64,000 nt of DNA, from positions 1,860,001-1,924,000 of the forward strand of contig NC_135248.1 in the NCBI RefSeq assembly GCF_947623445.1, read 5' to 3'. Source of the DNA: Clavelina lepadiformis (lineage: Eukaryota > Chordata > Ascidiacea > Aplousobranchia > Clavelinidae). Of this stretch, positions 47,175-59,778 are shown one piece after another. How positions within the stretch are numbered: position 1 is the first letter of the stretch; each line of letters starts with the position of its first letter. A program made the translations under genes and the position numbers. The notes beneath the pieces were generated by a model that made no database searches, was not told the origin of the DNA, and saw only the letters and a list, made by a program, of their open reading frames with translations.

Positions 47175-50061
47175 TTAGGAATTTAACGTTGACTGTATAA
47201 TTTTCGAAGCCAAATCTTCGGCGTAATTTACGACGCTGATTCGGAATCGTACAACCGTCTCCGACTGACGACGAAGTCCCGAGTCATTCTTTGACTTTAG
47301 AATGGGCTTGCGTTGAATATGCGGACAGGACCCTGAACGTCTTACTCGCGACTTCGCCACATCTTTGAAGAAAAAAATATTTTTAGTACAGGGGATACCG
47401 GTAAGGGGACTGGTCACTGGTCAGAAATGGAAAGGCGAAACAATTTCATAAACATAAACATTTCATAATTTGATGCAAGTTTTACTTTTCAAAAATTTTC
47501 TTCATTAAAGTAAATTTTATATTCTTGGGAGCTGTACCAATAACTTTTTTTAAACAACTAAACTAACGAAATTTCAAATCGAAAACGTTGCAAATTACCA
47601 TGTTCTGTTGTAAAGAAAAATCCTGGGCTAGTGCGATCATTTTCAAGGACAGAGAGAGAATAAAGAAGTTGATCTGCAAAATGGTAAAGACCCCGTTTCC
47701 ACACAATTTCATCAGTGGCCGATCGAGGAGTCACAGATTCACTGAAAAATAATTGTTTTGTGCTTATGCCCAGGCCCTTACATGAAGACTGTGATATTAT
47801 TTATTAATTAGAAAAAATTAGCGCGGTTAACTAACGACAGCTCTTATCGCCAGGATCATTCTTTCAAAACAAGAAAATTTCATTTTAGAAAGTTGACAGA
47901 AAGGCAAGCAAGACCGTAAAAATTTCTCCACCATTATTTGCGGAGTACACAACAATCCTTCTAAATTGGAAAGTCAGACAACTCACTACCAATCATTCAT
48001 TATTCCCAGCAATAAAACTGTCCTTATGATTCACAGCCTCAACTACATCAATAGATGAAAAGTTTGACAACTGACTTTATGGTTGTTTGGCAACCAACAT
48101 CTGACACTGACAGTTTCACCAGTAAAACTTTAATCTAGGTTGTCAGCAACTTCTGTTTTGTTTAATGTCAATTGTTCCTTCTTAAAGTTAAACTTATTGA
48201 GCCTTTCAACGACTGGTTTTTGTAACACTGATCAAGAACCAAGCCGAACCAAGCCAAGCAAAGCCTTTTCACCAAGCCTATCCCCTACAAAGTTCTACTA
48301 TGACCATTGTGACGTGTTCCCGTCGATCAAAATAGTACAGTATGTATGTAGAAATTAAACTGATATTGAACGATTTCCTTTCACTTCAAATGTTTTCTTA
48401 CAATAGACACAAACCACCAAGGCAATTGCAACAAATTCTATGCGAAAGAAATAGTTAATGCATATAGAAACGAAAGGAAAGCTTTTATAAATTGCTCATA
48501 TAGCCATAGACATTACAAATGGTTTAACCAATTGAGCACTAACCTGCCTGCATCATAGCACTCGTAACTGCATCCCAGTTGCAAACTCGAAGTTGACGAC
48601 GTCTTACTGTGAGACTAAAACACAATACAACTTTAGAGACAAAGTAGATCTACCGGCCATGAGAAATGCATGGCTTCAATTTTGTGTATATGGTACCATA
48701 GTATATTTGCAAAGCACAAAAGGTGAAGTTTTAACATATCCAACACGACAAGTTTGACAATAAACAACATGACGACAGCCTACCAACAAATTGTTCTTTT
48801 ATTTACTTACTGCATAACAGGGTGTCTCCCACACAAGATTTTGCATTATCTGCGACGCGTAGAACTCAGCGGTTTCTACCGTAATTTTTGAACTTTCCTG
48901 CTGCTTTGGTGTCACAATCCTTAACACATAGAATTGAAATTTTTTTAAATAATATAATACCAGTGCACAACAGAAATAATTCTAACAGCTAGACCATTTA
49001 AAATTTCAGTTAAGTCTATCAAAAACAATAATATTGTGATAATCTATTAATCTTGAACATACAGATGAAATAGATTATATTGACTAGAATATACGTACAG
49101 ACAAAAGAATGTGCAAAGATAAGAAAGCTTAATAACTACAAGAACAATTCACCTGTCCAATACAGATTCTTCAGCTGTTTCAATAATATCCCTTGCTAGG
49201 TTATTGGAGTACCAAGCCAATAGGTCCGACTCCGTGTCTTCTACTGCTTTATTTTCCTTTGGAATTATTTCAGTCATAATCTGGTCGGTTATATGTTGGG
49301 CAAATGTGTCGATTAAGTTCTTTGACACAGCTTCATAGCTACCTAGCATATGGTACGCCAAGTTATTGGCGTCTGTAATAAGGTGGATGAAAAAATCCCG
49401 AAACACTCGCAAGGACAGTTTTTCAGCGTACAATGTAGCGACTTCTTCAATACATTTGCGTCTTGGTGCACTGATCACAGCGGCATGAACAGCATCGGCT
49501 ACAATTCTATCACAATAGTCCGTAAGACCGCTGTCACACACTTCAACCACTTCAGAAAGAATGCCATTGACCAGATTGTCGGCATATTCATTAAATTTTT
49601 GAATTTTTCTGGCTTCGTTTAACGAAGGCAGGGCAGCAGTCAAAGAGCCGACAGTGATTTCACTGGCAAGTTTATCGGCATAATTTTCGAGATGAACCTG
49701 TTGTAGCATAGAATTGCGCATTGAGTGGTCATCCAGGCTCCTAATTATTGACAGAAAAAGACTGTCCATGTATTCCTGTATAAGTTTGTTGTCCAGCGGC
49801 TTCGTTACTTGGAACATGATGTTTTGAACTAAGTCCTGGGCAAACTTCTCCGCGCATGTATTTGGCAGCATAAGATCGAAAGGAATAGTTTGATCTAGGT
49901 CGTAATCAAATGCTTCAACTGCCTGGGCAAAAGTTACTTTATGAAAAGTTGGTTTGACATCCCTTCTGTAAGATTGCCGCAGAATCACTTCCATCGATAA
50001 TTGATCTGCACCAAGCAACTTTGTGAACCTATCAGTCGGGCTACTTAAGTAGCAAAAACTT
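47175..50061 (-). CDS. AKAP-like protein with tandem amphipathic (RII-binding-like) helices, 3' part
   Basis: Minus-strand exons run 50061-49153 (909 nt), 48919-48811 and 47362-47175 (TAA), with an uncertain exon at about 48606-48544. The first two join in phase (AG|G). The joint to the last exon needs one more exon with a length of one modulo three, which was not pinned down. A helix of the form [FYL]-A-x-x-[LI]-x-x-x-[IVL] recurs at least nine times: AEKFAQDLVQNIMF, YADKLASEITVG, YADNLVNGILSEVV, CDRIVADAVHAAV, YAEKLSLRVFRDF, FAQHITDQIMTEI, YSNNLARDIIETA, FYASQIMQNLVW and, at the C-terminus, YAEDLASKIIQSTL. This is the pattern of PKA RII-docking helices in A-kinase anchoring proteins (AKAP11/SPHKAP style). 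Upstream exons are not identified. The AKAP role is inference from the motif. Confidence 0.7.
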
Positions 50062-51076
50062 CTGGCAAAGCAAAAAAGCAAGCTAAAGCATGACAATTAA
50101 GCTTAAAACATCAGCATTGACAAACAAATTTACGTAAGGAGTACACGCAAAAAATACTAGTTAGTATTTCCACACAATTGCTGGAATATTTTTCTTGTCT
50201 TTCAGTTTGCAAAAGGATTTTATGACACTGACAAGCTTTTTTTTTATTCAGAATACTTCAGTTTTCACCAAGCCTAATTTTTACAAAGTTCTGACAACGA
50301 CCATTGTGACGTGTTTGCAAGTACAAACCAAAACATTTTTATTTTAAAACAATAAATAGTTCAACATTATCAGGTTTTGCAGACAAGCAAGTCCACATTT
50401 ACTTTCACAAAAATTCAATTTTGGTCTCAAGTGTTGAATTACTGCACTCTGTCACCCAACAAACATGTCTGCTCATTGAGTCAGTTCAATTAACTTGGTT
50501 AAAAATCAGTAAACGACAGATGACAATTTTAAAAGTATAGGAGGGAATTTTCTGGCGCAGATGGTCAGTTTGGGGTATTTGATATATTTTAAGTAGACCT
50601 TGGCGTATTTATCAGGCATGTTGAAAGAAAACTTGAATTGATGGTGTGCACTGAAACCTTAACTCTTTGTTTATTTGTTATAAATTGGTGCCCAAACAAC
50701 CAGTTTTTCTTGGTTTATTTGTTATAAATCGGAGTAATCAGTAAAATATTTGGCATGAATGTTGATAAATCTTGTGCACGTAAGTGCCACACTTGCCACG
50801 ATGGTTGTTCATCCATTTATGAGTCTCATGCGTGCATGTGCCACACTTTCCACTAGGCCAGCGATTCCCAAAGTGGCTTCCATGAGCTACTATCTGGTTT
50901 TAAGCTAAACTGCTGAATATGAATAAAATGATTATTGATTACCAATGACATTGAAAGGCATCTCAGCAGCAATTGTTAACCGAATATCATACTTTCGAAA
51001 CTTGTAGAGCAAAAATAATTACTGGGTATAGAATTCTTTCAAGATTACAGAAACGCCAATGGAGTCAACAGCAACA

Positions 51077-51251
51077 AACTACGAAAATTTCATAAAAATT
51101 GCATCTGATAGTCTCTTAAAGGCCAAATTTGAAGAAGATCCAATAGCTATTTTCTGGGAAAATTTAATTGAACGATATGAGCAATTATGAAAACAAGCTA
51201 TGCGAGAGCTATTACAGATTCTATCGGCGTACAAATCAGATTTTTCCTGAT
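51077..51251 (+). mobile_element. hAT transposase C-terminal remnant (ZBED/SCAND3-like)
   Basis: In one frame, broken by two stop codons, the translation gives IASDSLLKAKFEED, IFWENLIERYEQL and KQAMRELLQILSAY. These align with the FW..L..EYP.LS..A...LL dimerisation region of ZBED/SCAND3-type hAT transposases. A hAT-end-like GCGATTCCCAAAGTGGC lies upstream at about 50863-50879. It is decayed and non-functional. Confidence 0.6.
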
Positions 51252-51915
51252 ATAATACCACAAATGAAAATTAAAGACCAAGTATTGTGCCAGGCTGCTA
51301 TGCTACATCATTTATGAGTATTCAACTAATGTAGGTTTATCAAATATTAAACCAAACTTTTCAGAGTTGTTGCACTTTAAAAAACAAATGCATTCCTCCC
51401 AATAAGACGTTGTGTTCGTTGTTAAGTTTTTAATGGTTAATGGTTTTGCTCACTATACATAACATTAATAAGAGAGAGAGAATTTATTCTTCGCCATTTA
51501 ATTAATAAATTACACAAATTACCATAACAAAAATTAATGTTTGGCAAAGATCCACGATTTAGGTAAAAATGTTAATGTTTACTTGACGGTTCTGTTGTAT
51601 TGGGAGGTTCCTGTTCAACTCAAACAACCTTGCAGTGTTCCGCAGGCAAAAAAGTTTTGAAAGCACTCGACTAGGCTATGGTCCAAATAGCCTAGTTCTA
51701 TTTTTTTCACATTCCTCCAAGCTATCAGCACGACATTGGTTCTTTAGTTTTGTATGATCTTGTTCAAATTTCAAAATGTATTGAAACCACTGAACACAAG
51801 TAGGCTAATCTAATCTTATATGTGTTTATAGCCTCTACTGCCTAAGCTAATCTGCACGTAGCACGTTGTGAATATTCATGGTGTCTTATCGTTATTATAG
51901 TCATAGAACGGGTCT

Positions 51916-52008
51916 AGTGCACATGTGCAAAGCCACAAGATGCATTTGCATACTACACCCCATCAGCTACTCAAAGCGTGACGTCATCTGGCAGTGCACT
52001 ACTGCACT
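51916..52008. mobile_element. Second copy of the AGTGCA-ended MITE
   Basis: It starts AGTGCACATGTGCA and ends AGTGCACTACTGCACT. Its reverse complement shares the interior order GCC-ATGACGTCA-GTAGC-GTGTAGTA with the element at 11475-11557 (GCCAAATGACATCAAGTAGC). The inverted repeats are imperfect here. Confidence 0.5.
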
Positions 52009-52189
52009 GGAGATTCATAGAACTATAGTTCTGCACTTATAGGGTGACTGAACTCATTGGATGGTGAAAGGAAACAGCGGCATGGCCTAGGTCGGAGCAG
52101 CATTAATTTACGGATAATCGGAATAGGGTAACAATTATTTATCATTTGGTTACATGGTATGATATGTTATTGTTTGTCCTTGGATCGAA

Positions 52190-52450
52190 GTAAGTCTTTG
52201 TACAAGTTCAACCCCGGGATGATTTAAAATTGCTCGAGCCCCGGTTACTGACCTAGTCACACATTTTTTATTTTGATTTTGTGATTTTTTAATATAGCTT
52301 TGTTCGAATTTAAAACTGTCCTCTGAATAGGAGCAAGTGTCGTTAACGCCATGTCCAAGGGCATTACAGCAGTATGACGCCACTGGGTATCGAACACGGA
52401 ACCTGAGCCGCATTAATTACGAGGCCAAAGCTCGTAGGTTTCATTATGCT
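52190..52450 (-). mobile_element. tRNA-derived SINE
   Basis: Read on the minus strand it has a tRNA-like head with B box GGTTCCGTGTTCGATACC. Then comes a body with TGCCCTTGGACATGGCGTTA and ACTTGCTCCTATTCAGAGGA, a layout common in tRNA-derived SINEs of marine invertebrates. The tail contains GGGGCTCGAGC and ACTTGTACAAAGACTT. A tail-only copy sits at 54508-54600. Confidence 0.65.
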
Positions 52451-53022
52451 TGCACGTCGTAAGCCTTTGTTGGCTCATTGTTTGCTGGTGGGTTTGCCAT
52501 TTTATCACGCTATAATAGTTAGTATTTTATTTTACGTTCCCCATAAGCAATAACGAAAAATAAGCAATACAACACAATACAATAAGAGGAATTATGAAAC
52601 ACATAAAAGAGAGTAAATCGTATTGTATCGTTTATTTTTTGTCATCGTCAGTAGGGGAACGAAAAATGAAATGCTAACCATTATAACATATAAACATCAC
52701 ATATGAACATGGTAACAACAACAATCAATGAGTTGCTTAAGATTAGTGCAAAATAAAACTCTCTTTATTGCTTAAATCAAAAAATACAAATGTTTATAAC
52801 AAAAAAATAAACTGCTTATAAAATTACTTGCTTCCAAAACATTTTTTTGCAGATAACAAAAAATTATACTCTGAAAAATAGAAATAAGAAACAACAAAAT
52901 AAGTTATTTAAACATTATGACATCACAATGACGATTTATTTTCTATGTTTTAAACTTAGTAAAGTGCGGTGTGATGTGACCTGCAAGCGTTAACCGAATA
53001 ACCGCCACATCAGGAAATCATA

Positions 53023-56000
53023 ATGTCTTCGCGCGAGTCGTTAGGTAATGTAAAAGCCGTACCAAGACAAAAAACAAAACATATTTTTGCATCGATAACA
53101 AAGTCTAAAGAATTTCACGTCATCAGAGTAGTTCTTGGAGCAGTTTTTGGGGGATATATGGGACATGGTAAGTCGCTAGCCTCACAGGGAGCCTAGTAGG
53201 CCTACAGTTCAACGGCAGGATATCAGCTTGCATTTCAGTTTCACATTTTATTATGCTAAACCGAGATATTTTGGTACAGTTGTAATCGGTTTGCCAAAAC
53301 GACTCAGTCAAACTTGCTATCTCTCGGCCTTTTTAATAGGCTACTACCAAATGATGTTTTCTGGGGCATTCCTAGAAGAGGAAGCCTGGCTAAAAAACTG
53401 GGTTTACTGGACCATAGTCCTCTCCTCTTCGTTTGGTTGCGCTGTATCAGTACAGCTGCGTTGCATTGCTGCTCTTTGCATACCTACGATGCTTGGAAAA
53501 AGTGGAAGAAGTGTGTTACACGCGCTGGTTATTACTTGGATATTGGCAGGTAAATCAGCATTGTCTCGCGTATTCTTTCATTTAAGCTTCCGTTACAAGA
53601 CAGCTTAAAGAAATTCTGACTCGTCTGTCTTTAAATAGGCCCTGCTGCTAACATCATCTATCACGGCGGGGAAGCCATTCACAGCATGACTTGCATTGCA
53701 AAAATGCAAAGCAAACAAATGGGTGAACTTATTCATATTCTACACGCACCAGTTACAGTTGGCCTTCGGGGACTAGTGGTAAGCTCAAGGTTGTTAAGTG
53801 TCAAAAACTCTTTAGGCCATTATTATGGAATCATTATGCGTTACTATACCGCTATTCTTTGTGATGTTTCTGGAATGTTGATATTCTACCGTAAGTTATT
53901 TCATAGCAACTACCGTAAACTATCTTGTTGTAGCCGGGAACCGGGAACGTGAATGTGACTTACCATGTGTAAATCAAGTAATTTAGTAGACGACACACAT
54001 ACCGCTGCAAACTAGCATACCGAGAAATTTGTAGGGGGCTTGTGCAATTTGAAATGATATTGTACGTTTGCAATATTTACTGTTTAAAATTTAAGGAATG
54101 CTATGTTAGTTTAGACTTTAGACGTTGTAAATGTCATATTTTTGTGTGTTTAGCCTACTTACCCCTGAGAACTAAAACAACTTGACCAAGTGGCAAGTTG
54201 GAAACAAATAGCCAACAATTTTTGGCTTACTTGTACATAATGTAATACATTTGACAAGGCACCCAGTTCAAAGCATATTAAGTTCTTCAAAAATATCGGT
54301 CCATTGTTACAATGTAGCGATTGAGCTCGCCTGCCACCTGCTAGTTGCATGTTGCTAGTTGCACGAAAAAAGATATGATAACCAGATAACCGTTATGAAA
54401 TCTTTGAATAAAGTATCATCCGTGTTCTAACTGGGTTGAGTTTGCGTTTGTGGTGGGGAAGCAAGTTGGCATGGTGCACTGTCAGAATATTTATCCTAAG
54501 CATAAGGCAAGTCTTTATTGTACGACTTGAGGTCGGTAATTATTGCGCATCGCTCGAGCTCCGTTTCCCAAGCTAGTCCTTACCAAAATTCCAATAGATA
54601 TATACTATTTTGTATTTTTTAATTTTTTTTATTTTTATTATATTGCATTCTTATATTAGCATCGTAATCGTTATAGTTTTGTATACGTTAGGTGGAGGCT
54701 GATGTCACGAACAAGACGGAAAAGGAATTACAAAAGAAAACGGACAACTTGGATGCTGAATTGTGGGAAAACGGAGATGGCGTCAACCCTAAAGTAATAA
54801 AGGAACACAAGGAAAAGGGAGATATTGCCGGAAAACTCCAGGGAGATGCTGAATACAGATGTGTCGGTACACAGAAATCAGTGTTATTGCTGTTAACTTT
54901 TTTCCACGATATTATAGACCAGGGCTTCCCAAACTTTTTTGCTCGCGACCCCTTTCAAATTTCTGAAGTTTTTCGGGATCCTTCATGTTTAAATTGATCA
55001 GCAGTGCGAAATATACATTAGTCATTAGTGACATTTATTGAGATGCAAAGACTGAATTCAAGCAACCAGAACTCAAAGCCTACTTACTACTTTACACATA
55101 TGTAGGCTACTGGAAACAAAAAAGCACACACATTTATTCAGTGTGATTGGTCCGACTGCTTTCTGCTACAAAGCAAGTCCAGCCGTGGCTCAATATCTGT
55201 TAATGCTGGTCTCAAGGTGGTTTCAATGTTGATTAGGCTGGAACGATATTTTGTTTTGATTGTATTTTGTACTTCGTGTTAGATTGGTATACGCTGTGCG
55301 ACCCCTGAAGTTCGTTACGCGACCCCCAGTTTGGGAAGCCCTGTTATAGACTACACCTTAGTTGTGATGATAGTGAAATACCATATTTGGACTTCATTTT
55401 ACCCAAATCTACTTCTACTGTTGAGTAGTTTTTTCCTGTGAGACCGTAAAGGCTTTAGTTTTTTTCTAGATCTTTTTGAACACGGTGTCACTGAATGCAA
55501 GAGATTAATGAAAGCGACAGAAAAGGATTGTCGCGAGGCCATAGGAATACCGGTAGTGCGAGACGTTCTTTGTGTCGTTCTCAAAGCCACTTTCGTATGC
55601 AATATTGTTCGCAGTTAAGTTGATGATAGTCTGCACGTTGTACAGTCGCAACGACCCAGCTATCTTAGAGCATTGTGACGTGGTGGTCTATCGACCAAGG
55701 CGTTTTGTTCATTCATTATTAGAATAAAAAGAAAATTAATCTTTAAAGTAAAATAATGATTGGTTGACCGAAAGTAAAGTTAACATTCAACTCTGTGAGT
55801 TAACCAAGGATTTATTACCCGAAATTACTAAACGATAAATGCTGATACGAAAGAAAGCATTAAAAATGTCTTCCTCTATTTTCCACTCCCAAAGGTTTCG
55901 ACGGTTGGTGTCGTGATCTACCTTCAGTCGATGAAAAGGAAGTCAACAAAAATTACAGCCAAATGGGTCAGTTGTCCAGAGATTTGAAGAGAGAATATGG

Positions 56001-59000
56001 GACCGATATAAAGTGGAAGGTAGCATGGCGCCTTGCTTTGTTGAGTAAATCGGTTGTCTTACGCCAAGCGCCTCGATGATGGCTTTTTAGGTGCCAGTCG
56101 TGAGAGAAGAAACTGCTGTGCTATCTGTTGACGAAATTGCTGGCAAGGTCGACCGCGATTTGCAGCAAAAACGGATTTTGTTCCATTTCTTGTCCGCATT
56201 GATCAAGAAAATTGTGGGAATTTCTTTTATCTTTGTTATAGCTTCGTGAGTCATAGTTATGTTACTTTGATCACTTGGTCAATTTTAGAGGTAGGCTACA
56301 GTATAGGCTATTTCTGTACTATTTGATTTTTGGTCATATTTTGGCCATATTTGGTGGTTTTTTTGTCGTCTATTACTTTTGCATCTAATCTCATACCGCT
56401 TAAATAGAGCCACCTCTTACAACACTAGCTACCTGACCGACTTTAGGTTCGATAACTTGTATGTGACGTCATACTTCAGAAGAAAAGACGAAGAAAGAAA
56501 AATACAGGCAAGCAAGTCAATTTATGTTATAAAAACAGACCATTGATTATAAGATTTTTCAAGGCTCCAATCGTCGTGGCAGGCTATTTTACCTCGTCTA
56601 AAATGGACGTGTTATAGCTACTTTTGTGCCCGTATTTGTTACAGTTGTCATTGAAAATATAACCAAAAGTTCATTTCCAACATACTGCTTCATATTCTCC
56701 TTTGCATAGGGGAGACGACATTTGCTTCCTCTTACGCGGATGGAGAAAAATAATCTGATATCGCCGGCAGCAATCCAACTTACAAAATCCGAGCAAAAGT
56801 CTATGGTGGGAGCCTGAACCTTGTTCTTTAAAACTTTGACATGTTACATGTTACTTTGACATGTTATTGTTACAAGTTACTCTGACATGTTACTCTGACG
56901 TTTTATTGTTACAAGTTACTCTGACATGTTACATGTTACTTTGACATGTTACGGCATCTGACTTGTTTGTTTTTATTCTATTAGGTGTGGTTACGCATGA
57001 AAATCTTTTGGTTTTGTTCAGGTTATTAAGGTGCTAAAACTGGTGGCCGAGATTCTTTTCAACTCGGTGCTTTACCTTTTCGATTACGTCATATATTACA
57101 TTTTACATCTTATCCGAACCCACGCCAGGGTTGACGTAACAATTACGGGAAAGCACATACTAGAAGGTGTTAGTGAAAAATTTTTAAAATCATTGGGAGT
57201 GACGACCGTAACGGTTTGCGTTTTTTCACCCAGTACACGTCCAAGGCTACCGTACGGTGGCGCTATTACTGAAGGCATTGTTTCTCCCATTAGCTGACAA
57301 CGCACACTTGGTTGAAACCAACTCGTCAAATATAGGTTTGGCTAAAACATGTTAAATTAAAGGCTAGGCTAATTTCCAAATTCGAAAACACTTAAACTAT
57401 ATATACTGTATATATAAAAATTTTGACATCTTGCCATTGACCCTTTCATACTGGTTTAGACTGCCTTCCGAGACCAAAGCGGCTTCCAAATTCGGAAATA
57501 TATTGGGTTGCTGGACTTTATTTTTTCATGTTACTGACCATCCTACTTGAAGCCTACGCACTACGTCTCCGTCACGTGATCGCTTCGCTGGCCTATCACA
57601 GACGAGAGAAGAAGCGCATCGTTTTACTTTACAGCGACCTCTTGCGGCGACGAAAGAATCATGTTTATCATATCAAGCTCACTGTTATGAAGCTGGCGCG
57701 GAATTTCCGCCTGAAAGTCAGTGGTGTATAGTTTAGTCTAAGCAGCGTTAAGCATGTCTTATAAACCATAGCAATATTAGTACTAATTTTTATTAATGCA
57801 AATTTCACAGGTATTCAGCCTCTATAAGTGGTGAAATACAGTATATGAAACTAATTGCCTTGTCGCCTGGACCCTGTGCTTACTCAGTTTTTCTATGACG
57901 TCATAATAGGTGCTTTTAATGCGCAGCAACGTTACTCCTTGCTGCAAGCTTTCAAACTGCGGTGGCCAAGTATCGACCCTTGCTTTAAGCTTCTTGGTAT
58001 TGGCGCAATGCGCTGTTTAATATGTGACGATGCGGAGAGCGAACGTAAGAAGCTGACCCGGTGCGAGGAGCAAAAATGCGGCGCCTGGTATTGCAAGATC
58101 TGCTGGTTGGAAGTAGGGGTAAGCATTTCATTTATATAGCTGTCATTCCGAATACTTTATTACTGCTTCTGAACAATTAAGCCAAACGATGTGGTACTGT
58201 GAAGGCGACTTAGTAGCAAAAATCCATAGACTTCGTAAAAACATCATTGAAGCAAGGTCCGGGAAACCATCCCGTTCTGTAGGGGCGGCCGGAGCTAGAA
58301 GTCACAGTTTTCCTATTTTCGAGAACTAAATTTAGTACCTAGAAGTAACCGAACTGTGTGATGCGTATATCGATACAAGCAGACCGTCTGCTTTTCTAAG
58401 AAGTCATTTTATTGTCACGGTTGCGGTTTTTTTTCGGGATGGTTTACAATGATTTGAAACAACACTGTTAATTGTGAAAGCCTACCGTTGCTGTACTGGT
58501 AGTCGGTTATATGCTTTGTGAGGAAAGAATTCGCAGTGGCATATTTAGTCTGTTATTCACTATTTTTTATAAAACTTACGTCACAGATTGAAATGAAGCG
58601 CTAGCAATTACTTTCGTAACCGGTAGTTTTTCTTCAGCAGCGTATCATGTTTGGAGTTTAGGTCAAAAGTTCTTGCTGCTCTTCTAACAGTCTTTTGGCC
58701 ATATTAAAATACACGAACTGCACTTGGCATAATAGGCCTATATATCTTGATATTAAGCCCACCACTATTACTGGTTTTCTCGTAATGACACTGTACCATG
58801 GTGGGACAATCTGCACACACACAAGACAAAATTCTGATTTTGCGATATTAAAATCATTTACGGTTTTCCTATTGTTGTTATAACGTGTGACTACATGCTT
58901 CACTTAGTATGTTAGCTGCCTCATATCGACATCTTCAACATCAACTTTAACTGGAGTGATATCCTTTTCAGCGGCTTGTACCTCGTTCTGTTTTGTGATG

Positions 59001-59778
59001 CTTAAAGGGTTGCGAACTTACTAGCCGTGATAAACTCCTTGAAGGAAACAACGTTTGTAACTTAATTAACGTTTAAAATGTTACTTTTATTACTTATTAT
59101 TATTACTTGTATTATTACTTATCCAACTACAAGCCCCAAACTATATTCACGAAAAGACATGGTAATGAAATGACACAAATCCACATCAGCCTACGAATAA
59201 AAAAATTTCTCACATTACAATTGATGGTTAAAGCGTAACAGGTGTTGTGATTAGCAACCCATGTGACTTTTAGCGCTGGCCCCCCTAACAATAATGGTTA
59301 TGACGCACTTTAGAACGTGAAAGCTAATTGGTGCTGTGGGAAGTACCAATTTGGTGGGACAGGTGTAAAAGTCCAAGTCTGTTTTACGTCACATTTTGCT
59401 TAAAATTGGGGTAAACCGTTGAAAGCCGCAACAAGGTTAAGTATGTTGTGCATTGTATAAACCCAAAAAAATTGTTTGACGAAGTAAGATGTATTTCACA
59501 AGCTATTTACGTTTGACCTGACAGCGACGTCTTTAGCATCAAGCGTAAGTGTAAGTTACCTTACGCTTGATATCGCCAATGAGTTGTAAAGCGTATCAGG
59601 TTACACTTGCATACTGGCCAAATTACAGGAATGCTGCTGGGCTTGCAAAAATTATCAACCTACTGAAGAAGAAATTATGAGAAAACGATTTGAAGAATAT
59701 GGCTACGATGAAGGAGAGAATGAATCTGAAGAAAATACTGAAGAATCAGAAGAAGAAAGTTGGACCGCTTCTAGTTAA
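53023..59778 (+). CDS. DC-STAMP domain-containing protein (DCST1/DCST2 family)
   Basis: Twelve exons join in phase to 662 residues: 53023-53167, 53280-53549, 53639-53778, 54692-54866, 55895-56019, 56091-56245, 56408-56507, 56710-56805, 57022-57166, 57460-57716, 57888-58118 and 59629-59778 (TAA). Family landmarks are N-terminal membrane helices with GAVFGGYMGH; WILAGPAANIIYHGGEAIHS with Cys; a long luminal helical/Cys segment; a later membrane segment with FDYVIYYILHLIRTHA; and the PRPKRLPNSEIYW..LLTILLEAYALRLRH block. The C-terminus is a C4C4 RING-like finger at C579, C582, C595, C600, C605, C608, C616 and C619, split by the last intron, then an acidic tail. Homologues (DCST1/2, fly sneaky, worm spe-42/spe-49) are sperm membrane proteins needed for fertilisation, and DCST1 has been described as an E3 ligase. 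DCST1 versus DCST2 is not resolved. Exon 7 ends with a GC donor. Confidence 0.9.
54508..54600 (-). mobile_element. SINE tail fragment in DCST intron 3
   Basis: The minus strand reads GACTAGCTTGGGAAACGG, GAGCTCGAGC and then ACAATAAAGACTT. It is collinear with the tail of the SINE at 52190-52450 (GACTAGGTCAGTAACCGG, GGGCTCGAGC, ACAAAGACTT). The head is missing. Confidence 0.5.
54920..55343. mobile_element. hAT MITE with perfect 8-bp target-site duplication
   Basis: The left end CAGGGCTTCCCAAACT and the right end AGTTTGGGAAGCCCTG are exact 16-bp inverted repeats, followed inward by related TCGCG(A/T)-CCCC sequence. The element (424 bp, no coding capacity) is flanked on both sides by TTATAGAC, the 8-bp duplication expected of hAT transposition. 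It lies in DCST intron 4. Confidence 0.92.
56835..56952 (+). repeat. Minisatellite of GACATGTTAC-type units in DCST intron 8
   Basis: Irregular repeats of TTTGACATGTTAC, TTATTGTTACAAGTTAC and TCTGACATGTTAC cover about 118 bp, including a larger repeated block of about 50 bp (gttattgttacaagttactc twice). Confidence 0.85.

Larger units (their letters stand above)
50062..53022. other. Intergenic or upstream-intron region with repeats
   Basis: It probably includes introns and 5' exons of the minus-strand AKAP-like gene, none identified with confidence. Recognised contents are a hAT transposase remnant (51077-51251), a short MITE (51916-52008) and a tRNA-derived SINE (52190-52450, minus). The right end should hold the DCST promoter; a CRE-like TGACGTCA at about 51979 lies inside the MITE. 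Confidence 0.5.

Noticed and set aside
53314..53553. 79-codon ORF in a second frame of DCST exon 2
   Set aside because: The other frame carries the membrane helices, joins both neighbouring exons in phase and matches the family.
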